64,000 nucleotides of DNA from Priestia megaterium NBRC 15308 = ATCC 14581 (GTDB taxonomy: Bacteria; Bacillota; Bacilli; Bacillales; Bacillaceae_H), in the NCBI RefSeq assembly GCF_000832985.1, contig NZ_CP009920.1, positions 806,001 to 870,000 of the forward strand, given 5' to 3'. This document shows positions 26,037 through 35,088 of this stretch, piece by piece. The stretch's first letter is position 1, and each line of letters opens with the position of its first letter. Made by a program: the position numbers and the translations under genes. The notes below the pieces were generated by a model that did no database searches, was not told the origin of the DNA, and worked only from the letters and a program-made list of their open reading frames with translations.

Positions 26037-26489
26037 TACACATTGAAATTCTCGAATTTGATTTACATCTACCCCAGCATACACCCAGAAAGATCCTGTC
26101 CAGCGATATCCTGCAACTGAGCGTCTGCCTACAAAGGTTGGGTAAAACCAGTAAGGTCGACCATTTCTCGGCCATATATAAGTATATCGGTATAAGCACC
26201 CTGAAATAGCGCCTGGATCAACAGCATAAAGCGATGGACCTCCTGAACCTAGCTTTGGTGTAGGTGTAAAAGCTGGCGGCGGACTTGAAGGCGGCTGCGC
26301 TCCTCCCTGCGGCGGAAACCCTTGGCCCCCTCCTCCAGGTGGTGGTGGTGGAAATCCTTGACCTCCTCCTCCAGGTGGCGGCGGTGGAAATCCTTGGCCT
26401 CCTCCTCCAGGTGGAAACGATGGAAACCCTTGGCCTCCTCCAGGTGGAAACAAATTTTGAAAACGTGGATCGTATTGATATGGATACAT
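26034..26489 (-). CDS. Gly/Pro-repeat protein with conserved C-terminal domain
   Basis: 151 aa. Residues about 15-62 hold four tandem units of the type FPPPPPGGGGQG. The C-terminal 80 residues look folded: SLYAVDPGAISGCLYRYTYI, then WPRNGRPYWFYPTFVGRRSVAGYRW, rich in aromatics and arginine. No signal peptide. Start ATG 26489 after GGGGGAG. Such low-complexity plus compact-domain proteins are common among spore-surface proteins, but I cannot name the family. Confidence 0.65.
   Translation of the reverse strand: MYPYQYDPRFQNLFPPGGGQGFPSFPPGGGGQGFPPPPPGGGGQGFPPPPPGGGGQGFPPQGGAQPPSSPPPAFTPTPKLGSGGPSLYAVDPGAISGCLYRYTYIWPRNGRPYWFYPTFVGRRSVAGYRWTGSFWVYAGVDVNQIREFQCV
26320..26455. repeat. In-frame tandem repeat (about 36 bp) within the Gly/Pro-repeat gene
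   Basis: Three to four copies of a unit like CCTCCTCCAGGTGG plus CGGTGGAAATCCTTGG, encoding the FPPPPPGGGGQG motif. Copy number may vary between strains. Confidence 0.75.
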
Positions 26490-26649
26490 ACGCACTCCCC
26501 CTTTATAATGCTTGCTACGTTACAATATGCATCATAATGAAGATAGGTGAATGTCTACTTTTATCTTCTATAGACTAATTGAACGATGTTAAACTTGGTA
26601 AACTTAAAGGGGAGTCTTATCAGAGGAAATAATAAATCCAACACGGAAA

Positions 26650-27195
26650 CTACTTGCGTGTTGGATCTGCTTGCGGAAAATATTTTTCAATAAAATTATA
26701 CAGCCAAAATACGGTAATCAAAATAGGAGCTATCAGAAAAGGATGTTGAATCCACATTTTCACCAGTACCTTTTCAAATGACGGAATCGATTTTAACACT
26801 TGAAATAACGAGCTTCCGCTAAAAATAACGCTCGTTCCTATCAATAAAAAAGATAGCCAGTTAAATTGATCCATCCACATGCTCATAGAGATATAAAAAC
26901 TAACACCGGTTCCTATGCCCCCCATTATTCCACTTAAAATACTTTTTACCGAAAAAGGAATCCCTACAAACCATCCGGCTCCTAGTCCTGCACACCCTGC
27001 TAAAATACTAGAAAAAAGCAGCGGCTGCTCAAGCCAGAGACATGCATTCACTCCAACCACTAAGGTGACATGTATTCCTACGTGAAGGGAAATTCTTTTG
27101 CCAACAGGCTCTGAAACATAATGATAGTAGCGCCCGCTATAAAAAATTGTCCACCATAATAATAATAATGCTGTCACACTTGCCCCTATAATCAT
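26650..27195 (-). CDS. Hypothetical multi-pass membrane protein, 181 aa
   Basis: Five to six hydrophobic spans, including LGAGWFVGIPFSVKSILSGIMGGIGTG (quoted in part), a Gly-rich pair of helices. Start ATG 27195 behind AGAGGTG. The last codons lie in an AATCCAACACG/CGTGTTGGATT hairpin that may be its terminator. Family not recognised. Confidence 0.65.
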   Translation of the reverse strand: MIIGASVTALLLLWWTIFYSGRYYHYVSEPVGKRISLHVGIHVTLVVGVNACLWLEQPLLFSSILAGCAGLGAGWFVGIPFSVKSILSGIMGGIGTGVSFYISMSMWMDQFNWLSFLLIGTSVIFSGSSLFQVLKSIPSFEKVLVKMWIQHPFLIAPILITVFWLYNFIEKYFPQADPTRK

Positions 27196-27660
27196 AAACA
27201 CACCTCTCTACGTTATGATTCTATTAATCTCTATCTATTATTTTCCTAATATCCTATGTCTTTGATTCGGTAATCTATCCATATACCTTCCATACGTTCG
27301 TTCATCAGCAAGAAAGTCGAATGTAACTATATTCTTGTCTCAACTGTTTACTTGTGGGACTGCTAAGAAGTTGAATGTCTGCATGTAGAAAAAGATAGTG
27401 TAGAACACTTTCTCTTATCTTTACTATTATTCATATGTATAGCTTGCTAGATTTAGTCCTCGCAGTTTAGAATTTTTCAGTCGTTCATATGAAACTATTT
27501 GCCCTTTCTTTCGTTATATATATACACGTTTCTTTATCTTTTCACGTGCAAAAAAAGATAAATTCCTATAATATGTTTTCATATTAACCTTTAAGGAGAT
27601 AAAGAAGATGAATTGAATAAATCCCTACAAATAGAGTTTTTAGAAAAAAGAAATTGTTAT
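27196..27660. other. Gap with no supported gene
   Basis: About 465 AT-rich bases between divergent genes. An AAGGAGAT ribosome-like site at 27593 precedes an ATG that stops after two codons. No RNA family recognised. Confidence 0.4.
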
Positions 27661-27694
27661 CATTTCTCCTATTTATGTTATAGAATAATTCATG

Positions 27695-27817
27695 TATAAT
27701 AAAAGGCTGTATGGTAACGCAGCTTGCGACATATCTTTTCTTACTTTTAGCAAGTCTATATTCAAAGCAAAAACTGCAAAGTGGGGTTAGTGCGACTCTT
27801 CATTAATCGACTTTGCA
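27695..27817 (+). promoter_or_regulatory. Promoter and structured leader of the rodA-like gene
   Basis: A TATAAT -10 at 27695-27700 is followed by a ~180-base leader. Two hairpins are visible: GCTTGC/GCAAGT (27722-27755) and the perfect TGCAAAGT/ACTTTGCA stem (27775-27782 with 27810-27817). No T-tract follows the second, so it is not a simple terminator. I do not recognise a known riboswitch class. Confidence 0.4.
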
Positions 27818-27883
27818 TTAAAAACCAGCATTTTTCTTTTATCATAAAGAAAGAATGAGATTTAATAGTGACAGGTGAATAAT

Positions 27884-29050
27884 ATGGGTGAAAATCAAAG
27901 AAATGTTAGTAGATTTGACTGGAACTTGGCTTTCCTAATCTTCCTATTGTTTTGCGTAAGCGTTGTGGCAATCCATAGTGCTGAAAAAATTGGGCAGTAT
28001 GATAAGAACTTCGTAGCGCAACAAGTTGTTTTTTATATTATTGGAATGGTGATTATAGGATTTGTCATGCGTTTTGACTCCGATCAGCTTCAAAAGCTAA
28101 CGTGGGTTTTTTATGGATTTGGGAACTTTTTATTGCTTCTTTTACTAGTGGCTCCGTCAAGCATTGCCAGAGAAATTAACGGGGCAAAAAGTTGGTTCAC
28201 ACTTCCCGGCTTCTCGTTGCAGCCATCAGAGTTTATGAAAGTGTTTTTGATTATCACGCTGAGTACGGTCATTGTTAAACACAATGAAAAATATCGTATC
28301 CGAACAGTAAGAGAAGACTTTTTACTGCTTGGTAAACTAGGCGCTGTACTTGCTTTACCTTTATTGTTAATCATGCAGCAGCCTGACTTAGGTACCGCTC
28401 TTGTGTTCTTAGCAATCACGGTTGGACTTGTATTTGTTTCAGGCGTAAGCTGGAAAATCATCGCGCCTGCATTTTTAGGTATTACAGCGGTTGGTTCTGT
28501 CATTTTGGGACTTGTTGTTTATGCACCTAGCCTATTAGAAAAGTATCTAGGGGTTAAGCAATACCAATTTGGACGTATTTATTCTTGGCTTGATCCTGAG
28601 TCATATAGTTCGGGAGAGGGCTATCATTTAAAGAAATCGTTAGATGCAATTGGATCAGGAATGGTAAACGGTAAAGGAATCGGAAATGGAGTTGTCTATT
28701 TGCCAGAGGGGCAGACCGACTTTATTTTTGCGGTTATTGGAGAAGAGTTTGGCTTTATCGGCGCCAGCATTGTTATTAGTCTTTTCTTCGTACTCGTTTA
28801 TTACTTGATCAAGCTAGGCCTTGAAACAAAAAATGAATTCAATTCTTACTTATGTGTAGGCGTTATTTCAATGCTTACGTTCCACGTATTTCAAAATATC
28901 GGTATGACCATTCAAGTCTTGCCTATTACCGGAATTCCACTTCCTTTTATTTCATATGGAGGTAGTTCACTGATGGGGAACATGTTTGCAATGGGTCTGA
29001 TGTTTGGAATCTCATGGCATCACAAACGCTATATGTTTGGAAATGATTAA
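27884..29050 (+). CDS. RodA/FtsW/SpoVE family SEDS glycosyltransferase
   Basis: 388-aa polytopic peptidoglycan polymerase, closest by eye to RodA. It has ten spans, the catalytic-loop region IKGAKSWF-like NGAKSWFTLPGFSLQPSEF, the Asp-bearing MQQPDLGTALVF and the family C-terminus PLPFISYGGSS. Start ATG 27884 behind AGGTGA; a GTG at 27875 lies in the ribosome site. Isolated from mre or pbp genes, so it may be a paralogue. Confidence 0.9.
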   Translation: MGENQRNVSRFDWNLAFLIFLLFCVSVVAIHSAEKIGQYDKNFVAQQVVFYIIGMVIIGFVMRFDSDQLQKLTWVFYGFGNFLLLLLLVAPSSIAREINGAKSWFTLPGFSLQPSEFMKVFLIITLSTVIVKHNEKYRIRTVREDFLLLGKLGAVLALPLLLIMQQPDLGTALVFLAITVGLVFVSGVSWKIIAPAFLGITAVGSVILGLVVYAPSLLEKYLGVKQYQFGRIYSWLDPESYSSGEGYHLKKSLDAIGSGMVNGKGIGNGVVYLPEGQTDFIFAVIGEEFGFIGASIVISLFFVLVYYLIKLGLETKNEFNSYLCVGVISMLTFHVFQNIGMTIQVLPITGIPLPFISYGGSSLMGNMFAMGLMFGISWHHKRYMFGND

Positions 29051-29077
29051 AGAGAGACGATGGTCTCTCTTTTTTCT
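29050..29077 (+). terminator. Terminator of the rodA-like gene
   Basis: AAGAGAGAC/GTCTCTCTT stem followed by TTTTTTC. Confidence 0.8.
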
Positions 29078-29149
29078 TTTATCTCCCTATTAAGCATGCT
29101 ACAATAAAAAAAACGCTTCCAAATCCTGTTTTAAAAGGAGTAGATATGC

Positions 29150-29269
29150 ATGCTTGATTACCAATATCGGCGCAAAGCCTATGCTATTTTGTTAAAACAG
29201 ACATCCGTACCTTCATCTACAACTTCTTTTTCCACCTGGCTCATACAGCTACTAAAACGAAACAAGTAA
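29150..29269 (+). CDS. 39-aa basic small protein
   Basis: ATG at 29150 after AAAAGGAG. The product starts MLDYQYRRKAYAILLKQ, has a Ser/Thr-rich centre, and ends WLIQLLKRNK. It lies between two terminators as its own unit. Unrecognised; the ribosome site and isolated placement are the only support. Confidence 0.4.
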   Translation: MLDYQYRRKAYAILLKQTSVPSSTTSFSTWLIQLLKRNK

Positions 29270-29297
29270 AAAAGGTGTGCTACTGCACACCTTTTAT
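29268..29297. terminator. Bidirectional terminator
   Basis: AAAGGTGTGC/GCACACCTTT stem between the 39-aa ORF and the SulP gene. Confidence 0.75.
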
Positions 29298-30742
29298 TTG
29301 TTCGACAGCGACGTTATGCCAATTTGCCTTACGATTTTTTTACTGTCTTCATTTAGTCCTTTTACAATAACCTTTTTATTCAATCGCTCGTACTTATCGA
29401 TAATTTTTGAGATGCCGATCACGGCCGATTGATCCCATATATGAGAAGAACTAAAATCAATAATGATGGTATCCGGGTCTGTTTCATACTGAAATTCATC
29501 CATGAAGAAGCTGATCGTGGCAAAAAATAATTGCCCTGAAACCCTGTATTGCTTCATATTGCCTTCTGTTTGTGAAGTTGTTTTGATTTTAGCCATCTTC
29601 CAGCCAAATGCAATGGTGCTTAAAACAATACCTACCATTACTCCTAATGCTAAGTTATGTGTAAACAATACGATAACCACCGTAACAACCATTACAATAG
29701 CATCCGATAGCGGATATTTCGTTAAGTCTTTAAGGGACTGCCAATCAAATGTACCAGCAGCTACCATAAACATAACGCCTACAAGAGCAGCCATTGGAAT
29801 TTGTTTAACAACATCGCCAAGCACCATAATTAAGAACAATAAAAAGACTCCGGCGACTAAGGTAGATAACCTTCCACGTCCCCCTGATTTTACATTAATC
29901 ATAGATTGTCCAATCATGGCACAGCCAGCCATTCCTCCAAAGAAGCCTGTTACAATATTAGCAATGCCTTGACCGCGTGCTTCTTTATTTTTATTCGAAG
30001 GCGTATCTGTAATTTCGTCCAGTACCGTTGCCGTTAGCATAGATTCAAGTAGGCCTACAATCGCGAGAGGAAGCGAATAAGGTAAAATGATAAGCAGCAT
30101 CTCCACTGATAAATCAACCTTTGGAAAGTGAAGAACCGGCAGCGAACGCGTAATATTCCCCATATCTCCTACCGTTTTTAAATCTAAATGAAAGACAATT
30201 GCTACAATCGTCATCAAGACAATGGCAACAAGCGGAGATGGTATTGCTTTGGTCATGAGCGGAAACAAATAGACGATGAGCAGCGTTCCGGCTACCATTG
30301 CGTACATCATCCAGTTTGCTCCTTGAAAATGCGGAAGCTGTGCTGTAAAAATTAAAATACCTAGCGCATTTACAAATCCAATCATAACTGTTTGAGGAAG
30401 AAATGATAAAAACCTTCCTACTTTCAAAACACCAAGTAAAATTTGAATAATTCCGGTTAAAACAGTAGCTGCAAATAAATACTCAATGCCGTGATCTTTG
30501 ACTAAGTTAATCATCAATAAAGACATTGCTCCTGTTGCAGCTGAAATCATAGCTGGTCTTCCGCCTGTAAAAGCAATCACAATTGCCATACAAAAAGATG
30601 CATACAGGCCAACCATGGGATCGACACCGGCGATAATGGAAAAAGCAAGGGCTTCTGGAATAAGCGCAAGAGCAACTGTCATCCCAGACAAAATATCTGC
30701 TCGAACGTTTGAAAACCACTGCTGTTTAATACTTGCCACCAT
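29294..30742 (-). CDS. SulP-family anion transporter with STAS domain
   Basis: 482 aa. Residues 1-380 form the SulP transport domain, beginning [24 protein letters not shown] and containing GLYASF and [12 protein letters not shown]. The STAS domain follows at about 390-482 ([21 protein letters not shown]). Substrates of the family include sulfate and bicarbonate; the sequence does not decide. Start ATG 30742 behind AGAGGTGAT. Monocistronic. Confidence 0.9.
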   Translation of the reverse strand: MVASIKQQWFSNVRADILSGMTVALALIPEALAFSIIAGVDPMVGLYASFCMAIVIAFTGGRPAMISAATGAMSLLMINLVKDHGIEYLFAATVLTGIIQILLGVLKVGRFLSFLPQTVMIGFVNALGILIFTAQLPHFQGANWMMYAMVAGTLLIVYLFPLMTKAIPSPLVAIVLMTIVAIVFHLDLKTVGDMGNITRSLPVLHFPKVDLSVEMLLIILPYSLPLAIVGLLESMLTATVLDEITDTPSNKNKEARGQGIANIVTGFFGGMAGCAMIGQSMINVKSGGRGRLSTLVAGVFLLFLIMVLGDVVKQIPMAALVGVMFMVAAGTFDWQSLKDLTKYPLSDAIVMVVTVVIVLFTHNLALGVMVGIVLSTIAFGWKMAKIKTTSQTEGNMKQYRVSGQLFFATISFFMDEFQYETDPDTIIIDFSSSHIWDQSAVIGISKIIDKYERLNKKVIVKGLNEDSKKIVRQIGITSLSNK

Positions 30743-30865
30743 GATGGTTTATCACCTCTTATGAATTTTTTATACGATTTTCGACTTTCACGAAAATCAA
30801 AGCCGTTTTTAACGTATCAAATCGTACCATACAATTTCCTGTTTGGAAACAATTAATTTTCACAA

Positions 30866-30908
30866 ATAAAAAGACGAGAAGCTTGATTGCTTCTCGTCTT
30901 TTTATTTG
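30866..30908 (-). terminator. Strong terminator after deoD
   Basis: AAAAAGACGAGAAGC/GCTTCTCGTCTTTTT near-perfect stem, symmetrical A/T flanks. Confidence 0.8.
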
Positions 30909-30956
30909 TTACGCCGCAGCTTTTCGCTGCCATTCAGCAAATAAACGACTTTATGT

Positions 30957-31661
30957 TCATTCATTAATTGCTGCTTCAAGCGCAACAACAATCATATCGT
31001 TAAACGTCGTTTGACGCTCTTCTGACGTTGTTTCTTCACCAGTGAAAATGTGATCACTTACTGTTAAAACCGATAAAGCATTACGGCCGTATTTAGCAGC
31101 TAGCGTATACAAAGCCGTTGTTTCCATTTCAACTGCCAATACGCCGTGAGCTGCCAATTTTTCTAGCTGGCCGTCTTCATTGTAAAATTGATCAGATGTA
31201 AATACACTTCCTACTTTTAACTGAAGGCCTTTTTCAACACCTGCATCGTAAGCGCGCTTTAATAAATCAAAGTTAGCTGTCGGTGCATAGTCGATAGGAC
31301 CAAATTTAACGCGGTTCATTTGTGAATCACTTGACGAAGACATGGCCAAGATAACGTCACGTACTTTTACATCTTTTTGAATTGCTCCGCATGTACCAAC
31401 GCGAATTAGATTTTGGACACCATATTCATTCATTAGTTCATTTACATAAATAGCAATTGATGGTACACCCATTCCTGTTCCTTGAACAGAAACGCGTTTT
31501 CCTTTATATGTTCCTGTAAATCCAAGCATACCGCGCACTTCGTTATAGCAAGTTACATCTTCTAAAAATGTTTCTGCAATGTATTTTGCACGAAGTGGAT
31601 CACCTGGAAGTAAAATCGTTTCTGCAATATCACCTTGTTTTGCTCCAATATGTACGCTCAT
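30957..31661 (-). CDS. deoD: Purine nucleoside phosphorylase (DeoD type)
   Basis: 234-aa enzyme splitting purine (deoxy)ribonucleosides with phosphate. Motifs are [46 protein letters not shown] and the catalytic Asp in [11 protein letters not shown]. The ideal ribosome site TAGGAGGT marks ATG 31661; the longer ORF upstream is not used. In B. subtilis deoD also precedes yodL and yodM. Confidence 0.95.
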   Translation of the reverse strand: MSVHIGAKQGDIAETILLPGDPLRAKYIAETFLEDVTCYNEVRGMLGFTGTYKGKRVSVQGTGMGVPSIAIYVNELMNEYGVQNLIRVGTCGAIQKDVKVRDVILAMSSSSDSQMNRVKFGPIDYAPTANFDLLKRAYDAGVEKGLQLKVGSVFTSDQFYNEDGQLEKLAAHGVLAVEMETTALYTLAAKYGRNALSVLTVSDHIFTGEETTSEERQTTFNDMIVVALEAAINE

Positions 31662-31754
31662 TTCGTACCTCCTATATGTAAAAAATCTTACGCTTTCACT
31701 ATACCATATTGTATCCCTTGCATGTCTATTTCCTTCTAACATTATGCGACAAAA

Positions 31755-31802
31755 ATAAAAAGACATACGGCCCAAAAAATGGCGTAGTATGTCTTTTTAT
31801 AT
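31755..31802. other. Terminator-like palindrome upstream of deoD
   Basis: AAAAAGACATAC/GTATGTCTTTTT stem with T-tracts on both strands, in the divergent region between deoD and the 50-aa ORF, about 95 bases from the deoD start. No gene ends here, so it may be an attenuator or a relic. Confidence 0.5.
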
Positions 31803-31855
31803 AAGGGTACGCTAATAGCGCAAGGGATTTACTAACGTTAGCTGAGGTGATATGT

Positions 31856-32008
31856 ATGGGAAAAAAACATCGCAATCGAATTAATTCGCCTAAAAAGAAT
31901 AATCATATTCCAAAAGAAGCAATTATAGCAGAACATGAAGCCCATGGAGATGAATATTCAGCAACAAACCGAAAAAATGGCCCTGGCCATCATACTCGTG
32001 ATTACTAA
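31856..32008 (+). CDS. 50-aa hydrophilic small protein
   Basis: ATG at 31856 behind GAGGTGA. The product is Lys/Asn/His-rich: it starts MGKKHRNRINSPKKNNH, has IPKEAIIAEHEAHGDEYSA in the middle, and ends GPGHHTRDY. The composition recalls small spore-associated proteins, but I cannot place the family. Well-formed ribosome site and terminator downstream make it likely real. Confidence 0.6.
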   Translation: MGKKHRNRINSPKKNNHIPKEAIIAEHEAHGDEYSATNRKNGPGHHTRDY

Positions 32009-32025
32009 GGGTCAACATATAAATA

Positions 32026-32050
32026 AAAAGCGGCCAGATAGGTCGCTTTC
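32026..32050. terminator. Terminator between the 50-aa ORF and yodL
   Basis: AAAGCG...CGCTTT hairpin between convergent genes. Confidence 0.5.
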
Positions 32051-32059
32051 ACCTTATAT

Positions 32060-32383
32060 TTAACGTACGTGCAGGCGATTCACTTTTTGCCAGCCGTCTG
32101 TCCATAGCTTGTAGTAATACTTTCCTCGAGTACCTTCATCAATTAACAAAATATCGCCTGTGCTGATAAACCTTGCATCACAATCTTTTGGCAAATTATC
32201 AGCAATATTAAACATCTGAAATACTTGTGTTGCTGCGTCTTGATGATCGAATGCTGTAATCGTTAGACGATGGACAGGCTTATATCCGCGCTTTTCGCCT
32301 TTTTCTTCTGTTTGCATAATGGTTACATCATATTCTGTGCTAATATTAAATTGTTTTTTTATTGTGGTCCACACACTCAACAT
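32060..32383 (-). CDS. yodL: YodL-family protein
   Basis: 107 aa with the YodL domain: LTITAFDHQDAATQVFQMFNI and YYYKLWTDGWQKVNRLHVR. In B. subtilis YodL is made early in sporulation and perturbs MreB-dependent shape when overproduced. Start ATG 32383 behind GGAGGGAAG. Gene order deoD-yodL-yodM is as in B. subtilis, which supports orthology. Confidence 0.85.
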   Translation of the reverse strand: MLSVWTTIKKQFNISTEYDVTIMQTEEKGEKRGYKPVHRLTITAFDHQDAATQVFQMFNIADNLPKDCDARFISTGDILLIDEGTRGKYYYKLWTDGWQKVNRLHVR

Positions 32384-32629
32384 TCTTCCCTCCACCCAAA
32401 AGCAAGTATTTACTCTTTTACGTCATGTATTCTTATATAATTAGTGATAAAATCGGAAAACCCTTTATCGAATCAAAACGTTTTTTGTCGAAATTACTAG
32501 TTTTTTCTTATTAAACATGTACATAAAATATTTGTTTCCCATTTTATCATTAGTTGTTTTTGAATGGATGAATCAATAGGCCTACTTAAACAAAATGAAA
32601 TATTAACGAAAAAAATGTAACCATTGCTC

Positions 32630-33256
32630 CTATTTTTGGTTATATAGGCGTTTAGAAAGGAGGTAGACCCCTAAGGACCAAGCAAGTCCTAAACAATATC
32701 CTGCTAGTATATCCGTTAAAAAGTGTACGCCTAAATACAAACGGCTAAATCCAATTAATAAAATAACAATAGCAATTACGCATGCAGCTGCCGTTTTGAC
32801 AGCCCTGCTTCTTGTATACATCCATATCAACAAAAGTATTCCGCTGTAAAACGCCATTGAGTTCATGGCATGTCCGCTCGGAAAACTATAGTGAGAGGCG
32901 GGAACGACTTGACTCCAATCAGGTCTTGGTCTTGCAAAAATCTCCTTCAATCCCCAATTTAAAGCGCGAACTCCCCAAAAGACGAGCGTGATATATAAAA
33001 CGAGCAACCCTTTTCGTTTATAAAGAAGAAGTACTATAATTGCAAACCATATTGGCGCAGTAACATACCAAGATCCTACGGTTGTTATAAATATGATGAT
33101 GGGGGTTAACGTGTCCGTCCTCCATCCTTCAATGGTATGAAGCACATTAAAGTCAAGCTGTTTCACCCAAGGTGTATTAAATGTAAATAAAATCAGTAAA
33201 AAGAAAGCTAAAAGCGATACAATAAATAGAGAATATTTTGTAGTGCGATTTACCAT
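32630..33256 (-). CDS. yodM: PAP2-family phosphatase (YodM)
   Basis: 208-aa membrane phosphatase with six spans. The three PAP2 motifs are complete: KEIFARPRP, PSGH (in YSFPSGHAMNSM) and SRLYLGVHFLTD. Probably acts on a lipid phosphate outside the membrane. Sits next to yodL as in B. subtilis. Confidence 0.92.
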   Translation of the reverse strand: MVNRTTKYSLFIVSLLAFFLLILFTFNTPWVKQLDFNVLHTIEGWRTDTLTPIIIFITTVGSWYVTAPIWFAIIVLLLYKRKGLLVLYITLVFWGVRALNWGLKEIFARPRPDWSQVVPASHYSFPSGHAMNSMAFYSGILLLIWMYTRSRAVKTAAACVIAIVILLIGFSRLYLGVHFLTDILAGYCLGLAWSLGVYLLSKRLYNQK

Positions 33257-33286
33257 TTTTTATTTCCTCCAACCTATTAAAAGAAA

Positions 33287-33314
33287 AAGCATGTAGCGTT
33301 CTACATGCTTTACT
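33287..33314 (-). terminator. Terminator of the spo0M operon
   Basis: AAAGCATGTAG/CTACATGCTTT stem at the end of the 39-aa gene. Confidence 0.75.
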
Positions 33315-33429
33315 TATTCACACGTTTTGGCTGAATATAGTCTTCTGGCTTAGGAGCTTGATGAACGACAAATTCAGCCGAAAATTCCTCTTTTGCATTT
33401 ATTTTTTTCGTTTGCTTTGATTGCGGCAT
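33310..33429 (-). CDS. 39-aa small protein downstream of spo0M
   Basis: MPQSKQTKKINAKEEFSAEF start with AAGGAGAGAGG before the ATG at 33429. Hydrophilic, ends EDYIQPKRVNK. The gene lies 62 bases after spo0M and before a terminator, so it is probably the last gene of that operon. Family not recognised. Confidence 0.6.
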   Translation of the reverse strand: MPQSKQTKKINAKEEFSAEFVVHQAPKPEDYIQPKRVNK

Positions 33430-33491
33430 ATACCTCTCTCCTTTCTTTTTACTGTCTTTAATATACGAAAAATAAAGGAGAGCTATGCACA

Positions 33492-34262
33492 TTAGCTATA
33501 GCGTGAAATAATACTGGTTAATATATTTTTTAACTGAGGAATTTCTTTTTCAGAAACATGAACATGAACGAGCGACTCATCTGCATCCAGCATTTCAGAT
33601 AGAAAGCCGCCAAACCCTCTGGCACGTCGATCTACTTCTATAAATAAATTGTAGTCATGTAAGCCGCTCGGCTGCACGATGATTTCAATTTCATCTACTT
33701 TCCCAGCGTACACTCCACCACTTGGAACAAATTCAAATTCTTGAACAAAAGGAAGTCTTTTTCTCATCCGGCGAGGGGCTTCTTCGCACTCGACTTGGCG
33801 CAAGCGAAAGCCAAGCTGTTCCATAGCTTCAATTGTGCTTGTTACCATAAGGTTAGGAAGCACTTTTACATGATCAATATCTGACGGATCAACGGCGTCT
33901 TTAATATCAAGGCTCGTCGCCACCCAAACCCGGGTTCTCCCTAATGTAACAGGCGTATCATCAGGCAGCTGAAAGGTAAAAGGAATAGACTTCGTTTCAG
34001 ATGGTTGAATCGTGAACGGGTCGTTAATCTTAAACGTATTAAGCTCAATATCCTGCTTGTATTTTTTATCGTCTCTTTCTTTTACATAAGTTGTGAATAG
34101 ACGCAGATAGATGCTGTCAATTTTCTGCTCAACATTGCCTCCGTACACTTCAACAATTCCTTCAATCTTTTCACCAGCACGAAATTCATCATTGACAAGC
34201 TTAGCGTCCACTCGCGCTGCACCAATTCCAATGCGGGCTAACGCTTTATTAAATAGCGCCAT
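33492..34262 (-). CDS. spo0M: Sporulation-control protein Spo0M
   Basis: 256-aa arrestin-like protein. It starts ALFNKALARIGIGAARVDAKL and has GIVEVYGGNVEQKIDSIYL and FEFVPSGGVYAGKVDEIEI, typical of Spo0M. In B. subtilis its loss or excess impairs sporulation stage 0 and cell division. Here it overlaps the 3' end of a kinase gene by 14 bases, so the two are co-translated. Confidence 0.93.
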   Translation of the reverse strand: MALFNKALARIGIGAARVDAKLVNDEFRAGEKIEGIVEVYGGNVEQKIDSIYLRLFTTYVKERDDKKYKQDIELNTFKINDPFTIQPSETKSIPFTFQLPDDTPVTLGRTRVWVATSLDIKDAVDPSDIDHVKVLPNLMVTSTIEAMEQLGFRLRQVECEEAPRRMRKRLPFVQEFEFVPSGGVYAGKVDEIEIIVQPSGLHDYNLFIEVDRRARGFGGFLSEMLDADESLVHVHVSEKEIPQLKNILTSIISRYS

Positions 34263-35085
34263 ACTTTCCCCTCCCTGAGTTCTTACTATTTATATAGTCA
34301 TAAATATCTTTTTGTAAACTTTTAATGCTTTCATACGATTCATCTGTTCTCAGCATTTTTTGAATGATTGTCTTAATAGGCGCCGACAAATGTAACTCTT
34401 GTTCCCAGCTTCTTTCTTGTTGTTCCGTCGGCTCATAACCAGAGTATAATAAAAATAAAAGAAAATGACCAAGTGCATAGATATCGCTTGCAGCAGATGT
34501 TTGTCTCATAAACTGCTGTTCTTCTATAAGGGTGCTTGTTTCTTCATGGTCTCCTAAAAATCTAGCAAGACCAAAGTCAATAACATAGATGGTTCCGTTA
34601 ACATCAATAATATTTGGAATACGAAGATCACGGTGAACGATTCCTTGCTCATGAATAGCAGAAACTACGTCTAGAATATTAAGTAAAATGTTAAGCGCTT
34701 GTTCTTCCGTATATACGCACTTCTCTTCAAAAATTAAATCTTCAAACGTTTTCCCTTGAATCAACTCCATCACTAAGAAACAGCCTTCATCTGTTTCGAT
34801 AGCTTCATACAGTGAAGGAATTTGAGGGTGGTTTAATTGAGACAGCAATTTTGCTTCATAATGATAAGACTTCAGCCCCTGGGACGTGCGCTGCTTCGTT
34901 TTACGGAGCTGTTTTACGACTACCTTTTTTTGTTGCACAATGTCGTTAGCAACATATGTTATACCATAGCTTCCCATTCCCAGTACATCTATGATTTCAT
35001 AGCGCCCGCAAATGACTTTTCCTTTTTTAAAAGGGCGGTCAACTAGCCAGCGATAAAAATATTTGAACATTCGATTTTTCATCAT
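34249..35085 (-). CDS. Hanks-type Ser/Thr protein kinase (soluble)
   Basis: 278-aa kinase domain with no membrane segment. Gly-loop GMGSYGITYVAND, ATP Lys in VVVKQLRK, catalytic loop HRDLRIPN (Asp and Asn kept, Lys replaced by Arg), and DFGLARF. All phosphotransfer residues are present, so it should be active. No clear ribosome site precedes the ATG three bases after the previous stop; translation is probably coupled. Neighbours are a Ser-rich repeat protein and spo0M. Confidence 0.85.
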   Translation of the reverse strand: MMKNRMFKYFYRWLVDRPFKKGKVICGRYEIIDVLGMGSYGITYVANDIVQQKKVVVKQLRKTKQRTSQGLKSYHYEAKLLSQLNHPQIPSLYEAIETDEGCFLVMELIQGKTFEDLIFEEKCVYTEEQALNILLNILDVVSAIHEQGIVHRDLRIPNIIDVNGTIYVIDFGLARFLGDHEETSTLIEEQQFMRQTSAASDIYALGHFLLFLLYSGYEPTEQQERSWEQELHLSAPIKTIIQKMLRTDESYESIKSLQKDIYDYINSKNSGRGKYGAI

Positions 35086-35088
35086 AAA

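Noticed and set aside
26320-26455. Regularly spaced repeats resembling a CRISPR array
   Set aside because: The units are contiguous, in frame and encode FPPPPPGGGGQG; there are no unique spacers and no cas genes.
27695-27884. T-box or known riboswitch before the rodA-like gene
   Set aside because: No T-box bulge motif and no conserved aptamer blocks of any class I know.
31661-31775. 38-residue N-terminal extension of DeoD
   Set aside because: The strong TAGGAGGT site lies inside this extension and the family starts at MSVHIGAKQ.
33310-33429. Naming the 39-aa gene yozD from its place near yodM
   Set aside because: The GTG-started ORF at 36581-36751 fits YozD in sequence and length much better.
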